Below are positions 1-10,822 of a DNA stretch of 64,000 nt, one piece after another. The stretch is taken from assembly GCA_001986395.2 (NCBI GenBank), contig MQVO02000001.1, positions 2,356,001-2,420,000 of the forward strand. The letters run 5' to 3'. The DNA is from Irpex lacteus. Taxonomy: Eukaryota > Basidiomycota > Agaricomycetes > Polyporales > Irpicaceae. Under the pieces are notes generated by a model. That model saw only the letters and a list, made by a program, of their open reading frames with translations, did not search any database and was not told the DNA's origin. The number at the start of each line of letters is the position of its first letter. The first letter of the stretch is position 1. The translations under genes and the position numbers were made by a program.

Positions 1-1963
1 CACGGACGCAACAGCCCACGTAGAGTCAGGTAGTAAGCTCCCTACGATCACGGTCCTAGAAGCTCCACCAGAAGATGATCCACAGAGACTTCGTCGTCAG
101 CACGCGAGGGAGGTCAGACGTTTAGCATCGATGGGTCGTGTCATTGTGATCAGACCAGCTCAGGAAAGAGCGCCACGCTACGACTTTGATAAGGAGTCTT
201 TAGAAGAGCTTACCTATCGCAAGAGCAATGGCGCGGTCATGGAATGGATAGGTGAGTGCTGCACCATGTTTTTGAGTGTATATAGTGTACTGATGGCACA
301 CTGCAGCGTCTCTGGAGAAAAACCGTGATGCTGCCCAACTTGAAGCAGAGCCGAAAGGTAAAGGCCGCGAGGGCACCGAGAGCCCCCCAAGTACGTACAC
401 ATCAGCATACTAAACTTGTGTCAGATTGTAACAGTATGTGAGTGCAGAAGCTCGAAAACATGTGAAAGGGACAAGTGAACAGTTTTTCCAAGCTGCGTCC
501 AACAAGAAAGGCAGCGTTAACTGCTTGGACTTGACAGTCCCTTCTGTTCCGAGCTGGTTGCCGGAACTCATAAGGTAGGGGGATCATTGCAATTGATTTT
601 CAAGTTTTACTAATATATCGTAGTCAACTAGCATCCGACGCCCAGGCGCTGTCGACTACTGGTCCACTTGGATTCAGCCTCGCAGCTGACAAGCTCGGTG
701 AAAGTCAGGCCACGCCCTCCCTACCTCCTCAATCCACTTCAGCTACGAACTCTACCAGCAGTACAGTTCCTTCGAAACGTCGTGCATCTTCCCGTGCGAC
801 CGCTGAAGGGACAAAGTTGTCGCCGGAGGCTGTGGGTTCCTCCAAGAGACGGAAGACATCTGAGGGTATGTCCACTGGCACGACCTCGGCGATTGAACGG
901 CCAACTAATTCATGTGAGGCAGAGAAACGCGATTCTACTGCTTCCAACAAGACAAAAAGTCCTGCATTAGAGAAGCTCAGGAGGCTCCTGGTTTTATGCG
1001 ATAGTTTCGGGATGCGATACCTTGAGAACGACGCGCTGAGAATTCAGGCTTGGGTCCTCGCATCCTCCAGCGGCTCTTACACCGAGGATCATCAAGACGC
1101 AGCGGGGTACTTCACCTGGGTCCAGTGTCAGACAGGCACTAAGTTATGGTGTTACTTGGAGCCAAACAATGTGTCCCAAGACGTTAAATCTGCTGCAGAG
1201 ACCTTCAAGGGCATCATCAAAGACGCCGAAGATACAGATACTTTCGGACGCCATTCGCATCCTGTTTCTCTTATAATCACACCCGGTACAATCCTGTAAG
1301 TTATACATTGAGAAATTATCAAGTTATGAACTACTGATTGACACATATTCTAACAGAATTCAGCCCGCTGGATGGATACACAGGGTATACACGTTGGCCA
1401 ATAGCATTTTCACTGGTGGCCATTTCTTCATGCTAGATGGGATGCATCTCACCGAGATGACTCGAGCGTGTGCTGCTGCGACCAACCAGGTTGCCACTAA
1501 CGCATCACATCCAGGATGTGTTCGAACACTTTGTCGAATCGCGCTGGCACTACTGTTCAATTGGGAAGAAACTGGTACCGGTGTCTCCTCAGATCATCTG
1601 TACAGCGGACTGATACTTTCATTTGATCCAGTACTTCGTAAACCATTCATCTCGCTGGCTCGCATGATTCTATGGCCGGAAATTTACGCGAGAGGTGATG
1701 CTGATCCCAAACATCCTACCTTCGAACGTAGCAACGAGGCAAAGCTTGAGCAAGAAGTTGCCTGCGCAGCTGTGGAGCTTATTTTGGAACACAATCATAT
1801 TAAGCTCGAAGATATCCGCCCAAAACCATTGTCGAAGCTTGAATGGCTGGCCGCTGTAGAACCCGACCTCGACTGGAACGACCCTGGCACAGCAGTTCTC
1901 GCAGTCCCAGACGTTAGGCATATGTTCAGAGCGTTTGAAGGTGTTAACTTAGAAAAGCAGTAG
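1..1963 (+). CDS. JmjC-domain protein, 5' end outside window
   Basis: Reading is open from base 2, so the gene starts upstream. Exons run about 1-250, 297-393, 446-572, 625-1299 and 1357-1963, joined by short GT-AG introns. The last two exons carry a JmjC-type barrel: a GTKLWCYLEP strand, then IQPAGWIHRVYTL and TGGHFFMLDGMHLTEM, matching the 'P-gW-H.V....sif.Ggh' core of JmjC oxygenases. The middle is Ser/Thr/Lys rich with a possible nuclear signal (SSKRRKTSEG). The family would be a 2-oxoglutarate/Fe(II) dioxygenase acting on histones or other proteins. The HxD...H iron ligands are only partly visible (H of GWIHRV), so activity is uncertain. Lineage-expanded JmjC-like proteins are common in mushroom genomes. 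The stop is the TAG after EKQ. Exon joins are my inference. Confidence 0.6.
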
Positions 1964-4077
1964 CCGCAAGTCAAGTCGCACATCATTCTCGATATGTAGT
2001 AGAGACGTTCACTGTTTGCTTCATGTATTTGAGGGACATCATATCAATTTTGTCTCGCTTTGTTGAGGCCTAATACTCCTGTTGCTCGGTTGACGATTGC
2101 GAGCGTGATGGCACAACTCATGTGATCGCACACGTAGAGGACAAAGCAACGAACACCCTGATTAATTGTAACGTTGGTCCTCTCCATCTTACGGCGGCGA
2201 TGTGCAACGAGATGATGGGCGGTGTCAAACGCCGATGATATCGAGCTTGTCTTTGCTCCAAGCGGTCAGGGATTGTATGAGGAGCGTTGGCAGCACGACC
2301 AGGGTCTCGAATGAGGGGCCTCGGGGATCGTTAGCATACCAGCCGTGCTACTTAAATATGGCTAGCTATAGCTACAGGGTAGTTAGTGCGCTCATCGATA
2401 CAGGGCCCTGGGCCTTGACGATTCAGAAATAAGTAAGGGTCGCGGGGTAGTATTGCCGGGAGATGCGTGCACGGCAAACGCGATGGGTTACATCCTCAGC
2501 TGCTGGGCTCTAAACGCGATGCTATAGCCTGTGAATCGGACAACGCCTTGCAAAAGGTGGTTTGTCTCGAACTTATGGTTAAATGCTGTGGCGTCATGCG
2601 ATCCTGCCATCGTGCTGGTCCACCACGTTCGGCGTACTAAGTTCGTACTAAGTTGCTTGCCAGCGAGTGTATATGATCGTAGAGCCACTGGCAATTACTC
2701 CAGATGTGCACACTTCACACTTCCGCGGTTGTGGTTGACATAAGAACTACAGGAGAAGAACCTAGACTTATCCTGCTCAGGGAGACAGCAATCACAAACA
2801 TGTTAGGGAACAAGTACGGCCATGGTGCGCGTGGAGAGAGGACTAGGGCAAAGCTGCGGCTTGGAGGAGGAAATTAGTGTCTGCGATTACTACCAAATGC
2901 CGCCACTGAACGATGCTCCATGACAATACAGCTGCAGTACCGTTTATAGACTACTTCCCACCCTACTTCCCACTGCTTCTACGTTCGACTCTCCACATGT
3001 CCGTACTATAAGGCCCTCTGCATCTGGGTTGGTTGGACTATGTCTGAGCGGCAGAGGTCGTACGGGTACGATCTAGTTGCCATAGACCAGTTCCTCTTGA
3101 TGATTAAGGACTGGGATGGCCAGAGATCACAAACATTGCTGAGATATGTGGGGCATGGTGAGTTGGCACCGAGACATGCAGCCTGATAGGCTCCCCGGCG
3201 GCGAACGCAATGCTCTGGGTACCGTTTGATATTGTCACAGGCTAAGCATCTTCAGTTATCTCCCGTTGAATGGTGTAGAAGTATAGAAGTATAACATACC
3301 ACCGGTGCTTGCTCTGGGGTGGACGAGCTTTCGGCAAACAAGCCGCATAATTGGATTGCCAGCTGATAGATTCTCGCTGTGTTTTCCAACGGCGGACCGT
3401 TAATGATGTAGCGAGGTGTTGCCATACCGGAGAAGTATCACAGAGCAAAGAGGATGATTTATGAGATCAAGGTGTGAGTACAGTGCTATGTTGAAGTGGA
3501 CGTTGCGCTGGCATACCGCGAAATTCCCCAGTCACGTTCAGCCAGGGTCGCAGGAGTCAGGGTCGTGATCGAACATCACTTGTGACCCTCTGTGACCGCT
3601 ATTCTGGGGCTGCGTACCAGTACTTGTCACAACACCTATCCTAATATGCAGCGTTCATATAGACTTCACTCCTGCTTGCAACGATATAGAGGGCCTTCTA
3701 TATATTGATTCATAGGACACTTATGACTTGTACGATCTTTGCTAGTTGCAAACCGGCCAACGGGATGGCCAACGCAATCACCAAAATGCTGAGAATAACC
3801 TAAAATTGACCCACACATCAGTCCTAAGTCAAAGCTGTCGAGAGAAAACCGACCACTGAGAGATACCACCGGCTCATGGTGCGAACCTGCTTGTTAGGAG
3901 CTGTAAAGGGAAAACTATTATTTACAACATTAGGACCTGTGGTATTTGAAGAACTAGCCTTCCGCAGTCCACAACCGAATAGAGCCACTGGTAGCAGTAG
4001 CGATAACCGTACGATTCTCCATCTCGTAGTCGTGATACTGATGTACAAAAATTACTGTTGTGTTCGAGATGTAGGGT
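1964..4077. other. Gene-poor stretch with no convincing coding region
   Basis: I see no reading frame here with protein-like composition over more than about 40 codons. On the minus strand around 2190-2330 a short run (ETLVVLPTLLIQ followed by KDKLDIIG) resembles the motif Ia region of SNF2-type helicases, but it is isolated and soon interrupted by a stop. It may be a relic. Short direct repeats such as AGTCAGGGTCG / GTGACCCTCTGTGACC occur near 3535-3600. Nothing else is supported. Confidence 0.4.
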
Positions 4078-5248
4078 TCAGGCTGTAGATCTTACCGCGA
4101 ATGCTGTAACCCTTCGACCTGCACTCATTCGAAATGGTGAGTTATGGTTAGGCGAGGATGTTAAGATAGAACACACAGGCAGAATGACTTACCGGAATGA
4201 TTAAGAGTGACTATTTTGCCCTTATTTTTATGATTCACAAACCAAGCTCTGACACTGTCGCTCGTGTAGGCTCCCAAAATTCCTGTTCCTTCGTGAATAA
4301 AAATCGCACTTTGTCCGGAGTCCTTGTAAGGTTGCTCGAATGACCTGATGCCGCGGCCGGAAGTGATGTCGTATACAACATACTTGGAAGGCTCAACGAC
4401 TAGGAGCATTCCGTAGGATGCAGCGTAATGTATACAGCCTCTGTGGGCAGAGATATCAGCTGATATAAGGCAAACACGTATGAAGTAAGGCATACAGTGT
4501 AAGCTGGGGAGGGATTATATAACGAAGCATGGTACCATTCTTAGAATCCCACAATCTAAAGAGACCATCAATTTATAAGATACGAAGCACTATAGTAAGT
4601 TCACATACTGTACTCCGTGCTTTCTGTACGCTATCAATATCTGCCCCGGCTGTACCCAGTGCATACCGGTGATCTCAACCTCATGTGTTTCTTCGCGACT
4701 TGTGAGGGAGACCGGCCAGATCAAGCTATTCCCCTCGTCCCACCAATCTATCCAAGTATTAGTCTCAGTTATTCTACCTCTGAATTACAAATCTCACCAT
4801 GTATCACGTCCCATTCCCAGATCAGTACGCCTGTGCCCTTGCCCGTTGCAAGGACATCACCTTGCACGTCTGTAGCAGCGTTTGTAATTCCATGCTCCAT
4901 TCTGTTGAGGTGAATTAACTCGATGCTGCGCTAAACCGAAAAATCAGCTCGTTGTTGTGCGCTGGTAACAGAGATAGAAACCTCGTCTATATCGGGCCGA
5001 AAGCTAGTGACGGATCCGTCTGCATGAGTACATACTAGTATGTCTCTGGTCCAGAGAATTACCGAGGGTTTGATCCAGTACTGAAAACGTGTAAGCAAAT
5101 GTCCAGAGGTAGCGTAAAGAATGTAGAGCCATTCAGTGTCGAAGCATGCAAGCCATTGCCCGTCCTCACTAAAGGAGAGGGCATGCAGCCCGTCGAAAGC
5201 CAGCGCCGTTTCCTCCGTACTCCAAGCAAACTCGTACTTCGCCGTCAT
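4078..5248 (-). CDS. WD40-like beta-propeller protein, multi-exon
   Basis: Five or six exons read on the minus strand from ATG at 5248 (MTAKYEFAW). They are separated by introns of about 50-60 nt, ending in GRRVTAFAV with stop at 4078-4080. Propeller-style repeats are visible: ALSFSEDGQWLACFD, then GDVLATGKGTGVLIWEWD, then SLIWPVSL and HYAASYGMLLVVEPSKYVVYD. Each has the hydrophobic strand pattern ending near a W/Y-D, though classical GH and WD dipeptides are weak. An apparent in-frame stop at 4931 is removed by a plausible 51-nt intron with a GCTGAT branch site. About 300 aa gives perhaps four to five blades. Function is unknown; such proteins are usually interaction scaffolds. It is divergent from the gene at 5488, sharing about 240 bp of promoter. 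Confidence 0.5.
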
Positions 5249-5487
5249 GCGTCTGTACGCACACAAGTCAGAACGCAGAGAAGCCTTCGATGTGCGTGTC
5301 GTGGGTGGCTATGTACACTCATTCGCGCCTTCGTCACCCCATATATATATGATCAAGGAACATCAATAAGCGTCAATAGCGTTTGATGGATGCGCGTCAA
5401 GCATAACTCCGATACAAAGTAGTACTGCTTATAAGCACTGTTCCTGGCGACGTGTACGGTTCAACACGCAAGTTTCATCTAACCACT

Positions 5488-6565
5488 ATGAACCCCCTCC
5501 CAACCAATACGGACGCTCCCAAGGTTCAAAAAATAGTCAGAACCAGGGGAACTTGGCCTCTTACCAATCCAGTGACCGACATCATTCTGGCGGATCAGAG
5601 GAAGGCCACTCGTGGGTGAGTGGACTGCCAGTACTGCGGACCCGCCCGTCGCTAGGAATGTTGACAACTGTCCAGACAAGTGGCTTCACAATTTACTATT
5701 CCACAAGCGGCGGTACTACCGCGGACCTCCTTGAACCCGGCCCCTTCTGCATCGAGGACATCGTTTCTAGCCCCGCCGTCCTTGAAGGGCATTCCCGGGT
5801 ACACTGGCGATGGACGCTTTGAGAAGCTTGTCATCCCTAAAGGACCGCTAGCCGCAGCAACAGCTGCTGTTCATTCTGAAGAGTCCAGGTATGCCGTCTA
5901 TCAATTATCTTCTCTCCTATGTAGGCTGACAACTGCGTATGAGAACAGTAGTTCCACGGAGGTCTCGCTGGAGCAGGAGGAGGAGAAGCTCTCTGATTCG
6001 GGGGAGTCTGACCTCTCTGGTTCGAGTGAGCTGGCCCCTAGAGCAGAGACAGTCGACCGGGATGAGACGGCAAGTTCGTTCCTCTTGGTATGAGACGGTA
6101 CAATTGTTGATCTATAAACTCGGATACAACTAGGTGGCGTTGTCCGCGGTCTCGGTACGCACCAAACGGGCTTTGCGAGACACAGGACTTTTCATATGGT
6201 TCTTCTCTTCTGTCGGAAGCAAATGTATCGAGCAGCCTCCCCAATTACCTAAGAGTACAGGGATCGAAGTTAAAGACCTGTTCATTCACCGAAACCTAAG
6301 TCGCGAGGGGGACTATGAAGCATGGCGTTGCACCTCCATCAAGTCCCGAATTGTTTGGAAGTCACTCCCGCTTTATACTATCGAGGCTGACAAAAAAGGG
6401 ACCTTACGCACGTTTGTCATTACGAAGACGGGATTACCGGGGTGGGTTGAAAAACAGACGGTGCAAAGGAAGTATAGACATCGGAAAGTAGCAAAATCGA
6501 AGGTGGAGGACGGTAGGAATCAAGAGGTAATTCGAAAGGAGGAGAAGGGGAAGTCTAGAGCGTAG
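5488..6565 (+). CDS. Hypothetical protein with acidic middle and basic tail
   Basis: ATG at 5488 begins an exon (MNPLPTNTDAP...) ending near 5612 at GTGAGT. The next exon starts about 5675 and reads SQFTIPQAAVLPRTSLNPAP onward, with an acidic Ser/Glu-rich run (LEQEEEKLSDSGESD) near residue 140. A 46-nt intron at about 6088-6133 restores the frame into an exon running to the stop at 6563-6565. The C-terminus is strongly basic (QRKYRHRKVAKSK). A 36-nt GT..AG segment at about 5889-5924 has a length divisible by three and could be intron or coding. No family recognised. Divergent from the WD40-like gene and tail-to-tail with the transposase gene. Confidence 0.45.
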
Positions 6566-6602
6566 TGAAGATTGTAGTGGATGAGATACTTCCTCACTCC
6601 TA

Positions 6603-9600
6603 TTAGATACTTTGTGAGCAAGATATACTTCGTGGTAGCACGTATCCACTTACTCTTAACAAAGGCATGATATGTACCGAAGGTTGAGATACCCCAGGGA
6701 AGTCGTTTGGATGAAACATAGAATGACAAACGATATCCCCGACACTGATGAGGGTCTTTGGTTGACGAGGCTGCAAGTAACACAGGCAACCCAACCCCGA
6801 CTCACGATTCTGCGCGAGATAGGGGTCATATGCGCGGTCGCGTTTGCGCAGGGTGGCAAATTTCTCCACAGCGAGGTAGACCTCGTATCCGACTTTGTTA
6901 CCATCTTGACTAAAAGTCTCTTGCGCTATGATATCGGCGATCCTTCCTCCGTACCACGCACCGTCAGTACCCCGGTAAATTACGTGGCTGTCACTCATGG
7001 AATGTGAAGCCGTGGCGAACCGTTTGCGCCGATAATCTATGTGGGTTTGCATAAAGGCTCTGTCGAGTGGAGCGCGCGTTTTGTCCTTGTTGCGAAGCAG
7101 TTCGTATAGCTCTTTCGATAGGACCTTTTCCGCGCTGATGTTGTCGAAAGTGGCCGGAGCATCCGAGAAACTCCCGATTTCTTCTTGAAGTGTCCCCCTT
7201 CCATCGCTATCGAAGGCCTTAGTGAAGGCCTCTGTTACTTCCTGTAGGTGTGCGGGTAGACTCCTGATCATGACACGTATGTTTTGTGCCATACAAAAGC
7301 GCGTGATCATCGTCATCTCCATCTCCCCTGTTTATTCATAAGGATTAGGCCAGGGAGCAGTAGGATAGCTGCCACTTACCGGGTTTGGAATTGGTGGATG
7401 TATTCTGGAGCAAAAAGTTGATGCGCTCGCACACATTTGTGCGCTGCCCAGGTGCAGGTCCAAAATTCTTGAGGGTCTTACTTAGGTGCAGACTGATATG
7501 TTGGCTTGGGATGCGACCGAGATGTGGGAAGAGTTCTCTGAGTCCTGTGAGATAGCGGAGCCAGAGCTGATGCACCTTATCTGCCTGTCCTACACTTGAA
7601 GTGCGTAAAAGGGCAGTGGTGATCGAGATGGACATGTCTAGGTAATTTTCGAGCATTTTGCGCTCACGACTTTCTTCGGGTTTGAGGCCCCATAGTCTAG
7701 TCAGACAACTTGGAAGAACAACAGAGGCTACTGTCCGCAAGGCGTCATGGGAAAGGGTACCATGACGTGCATTACCAAGGTCGGCAGGGACTCGACCTGT
7801 CCAGGAAGGGAGACTCATGCTACGCATATCCTGCTGGATCACTCTCAAGGTCTCAGAGCCTAGAACTGCGGTGGGCCCCTTATTCTCCTGTGCCAGATGT
7901 TCACCGGCTTTCTCCATCTGCGTCAACTTGTCAGGAATTGGTTGAAGAGGTTAACGAAGAACAGAACACCTACGACATCAAGGAGCTTTTCAATCAGCTT
8001 CGCTCTTGTCAGAGAAGCCAGTCCAGAGAAGGATGAGCTGATAGATGTAGACGTCTGACCCCCCGACCATTGCGATGAACCGTCTCCTGAGAAGCCAGAG
8101 CTAGAACTAGCCACCGATTGGGGGCCTTGCTCCTGTATCCTACGAGTAACCATTGCTAGGAGTACGTTCTTCTTTAGTCTAAGTAGAGCTTCCTTGTTTG
8201 TGGCACGAGCTAACTTGAGTTCTCCACGAAATATTTCCGCTTCGGTTGCGGGGTCAGAGCGTTTTGCTTCCGGCATAGGATGCACAGGTGTCCCATCGGG
8301 ATTTATAAAGCCGACGTCCTCACGCTACAAAAGAAGAATGTTCAGCTGAGTTAAGTGAGGTTTGATCGTGCACCTTACCCATTGTAAGAGAGTTTTCAAC
8401 ATAATGTTGTGTTTACCTCCTGTGGGGATACCGGCGATTGCGCAGCACTCCTTGAGCAGCCTTCCAGTGATATCTTTGACTACGCTGTCCGGTGCACGAG
8501 TAACCTTTTCCCAAGCTTCGATGATCTCGCTAGGATCGGGTTCGCTGTTGCTCTTCTTCTTCTTCTGCATCTGCTCGCCAAGTCCATCAGGTAGATTGGC
8601 ATTCATTCCGAATATTACCCTGAGATGATGTTGTGCGTTCACTCCGAGAAGGTTGTGAGAGAGCTCCACCACTGTGTAGGTAACCGGGTCCCAATACGGC
8701 AGTCGAAGCAGAGCCGACCATCGAATACCATGCTCGTGGTGATGAGTCTTGCGACCCTTAGAGTCCAACTGCCTCCACTCGTCAGCAAGCCTACGATGCT
8801 CTTCGCTGGTATGTGGTTTGGGCCAAGTGCTCTCGTCGATGTTGTCGAAATCTTTAGCTTTCAATGGACACTGTGTGCACAAGCGAGTGATTCCAGACAT
8901 CTTCCTGGCCGCCAGAAGGTCGCCAAGCAGAGGAACCATAGCGGCATTGACCAATCTCCCTCCGGGATACTTAGGTGTGCTGGAGTAGTACACCCCTGGT
9001 TCCCAGAAAGGAAGAAAGTCGTCCACTAGATAAGTAAGCACATTGTTGATGTTGTCTAGTTTTGGTTCATGCGGCCCTGGGTACACGCAGAAGACGAAGA
9101 TGTTCTCCAGGAGGTGACGCGACGCAGGGGGAAGGTTCAGGCAAATCAGTGAGATAACACCAGAGCTATATGACTTTCCTCCGTGTTTGTTGAAGAAAGG
9201 GTTGAACCCGTCCATGCATACTGCAAAAACGAGCCTGCAGGTGCTGGATTCCTTTGCAGAGATGAAGTTCTTGCCGTCCGGGCCACAAAAGTTGCGAAGG
9301 ACATGTCCGTCCCAAATGTCGAGCAACTCGCCAGGTCCAGCACCCGTGTCATACACGTTACGATCAAGGGTATCCTCCATGCCGGGTCGGCACAATAGCT
9401 GCCCCAGCCAATGCCTAAAGTCCTGTAGATGCAGCATACGCTCAGGTTCCGTTACGACATGCCCCTTCCTCTTCCGTTCCGTCAGCAACGCGGTTCCGCA
9501 GGCAGGAAGGTCAGGTGCGCCATGGTAGGTACAAGCGAGGGGGTGATCGTCTTTGCCATAGCATGCAAAGCAGGTGGGACAACACACAAAGGAACGCAGA

Positions 9601-10371
9601 GAAGGCTTGATGCCGAGGAGAGCCACGACGCTCTTCAAGCTTCCGGGAATGCCGTCAGACACATCGATGACTTCGTCAGGATCTCCATGTCGTAGCTGCT
9701 GCTCTCTGATAATTGCCTTCAACATCGGAAGCAGAAAGTCGTCGCATCGATGGACGGAAAGGTTGCAGATCACATTCAGCACAACAACGAGTAGATGACA
9801 AGCAAGGTAGAGTGGATATTGTGTGATGTCTAGCGGAGAAAGGAGTGGTGCTGCCGGCCATCAGTAAGACATATCTAAGCAGGATATTGGGCTGCTCACT
9901 GGTGTCAAAAATAGGCATGCCAGCTGCAGCTCTCTGTCTGGCAGCGTTTTGCAGATCCCTCTGCTTTACCCACTCCTTTGCCTTCATCTGCTCTAGCTTT
10001 TCGAGCTCAAGCTTTACACCGGAGATGACCTCCATGCGAAGACGACGGAACTCTTCGTCTTGACGATCGGAGGGAAGGGACTTTGCATCACGGTAGGTAC
10101 GCAGAAGCCAGGACTGGAACTCCAAGAAGGCGGCATTTGCAGGTACATTAGCTCTCAGAGGGAGTGCGCCTCCGTTGGGAGTCATGGGAATGGAGTCCTG
10201 ATGAGGCGGCTCCTCCGAAAGAGGGCCTGGCGGTGATTTAAAGGAGAGGGGCTCTGAGAAGCCAACGAATTCGACCGCTCTCCTCTCGGCTTCATCCTGA
10301 AGTTCAAGGAGAATACGTATCTCGCGGTCGGAGTGTCCAGCTGATTCTTCTGCTCGACGCCTACTTGCCAT
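6603..10371 (-). mobile_element. tnp2-family (CACTA superfamily) transposase gene
   Basis: A near-complete transposase-like gene of the tnp2 group (DNA transposons related to En/Spm-CACTA). Exon 1 starts at ATG 10371 with a helical, Glu/Lys-rich leader. The main exon (9782-8370) has the hallmark order: a zinc-knuckle-like CCPTCFACY...C..C, then LDIWDGHVLRNFCGPDG, LVFAVCMDGFNPF, PGPHEPKLDNINN, the PGVYYSSTPKYPGGRLVNAA segment, a CTQCPLK cysteine pair, EHRRLADEW and ELSHNLLGVNAQHH. Later exons carry SLPSWTGRVPADLG, LTRLWGL and FGPAPGQ...ERINFLLQNT, joined by 50-nt introns near 8325-8375, 7925-7975 and 7325-7376. The C-terminal module (SHVIYRGTDGAWYGGRI) matches the family tail. A frame change between exon 1 and the main exon near 9830 is not explained by an obvious intron and may be a frameshift. 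No CACTA/TAGTG inverted ends were found. Confidence 0.85.
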
Positions 10372-10822
10372 GTTTCCGGTTTGAGCCTGCTCAAGGATTG
10401 TCAGCCTATGTTTGACCGTATTGTAATGCGCCAGTAGCTACCCGTTGAGAGCTGTTTCAGGCTTCAGCACAATGTCAAGGAGTGCAAAGTATGATTGACC
10501 CCGGGTCCGGACAATGTCTGCCAAGTAGCCAGATAGGCCAATGGGTTCTAGTACAGAGGGGCTGATTGAGATATACATACCTATTATGAGTTAATCCACC
10601 AGCCGTGTTACGTTGGATCCTGCGTTGTGCTACGTTGCAATTGTACCGCAAGTAGACATAACCGCTCGAGATGGTCGAGATGGCCTAATCAGACAAGCCC
10701 ATCAAAAACCTTACCTAAGTCCGAAACACCGTGACGGTCTTCCACTGGGCGCGGGCCGCATAAACTGCAATATTATTGAACTTCGACTTGGAAGGAGATG
10801 GGATACAGGATAAACTAGTAAA
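10372..10822. other. Intergenic, nothing recognised
   Basis: This lies between the transposase start and the stop of the next minus-strand gene. It would be expected to hold the transposon's 5' terminal region, but I find no terminal inverted repeat and no flanking 2-3 bp duplication that I can pair with sequence near 6500-6600. Local repeats of CGAGATGGTCGAGATGG occur near 10667. Confidence 0.4.

Noticed and set aside
2190..2330. SNF2-helicase motif on the minus strand
   Set aside because: Only about 25 residues look similar, and no Walker A, DEXH or helicase C block is nearby. Kept as a remark only.
4931..4933. In-frame stop in the WD40-like gene as evidence for a pseudogene
   Set aside because: A 51-nt GT-AG intron with a branch-like GCTGAT removes it in phase.
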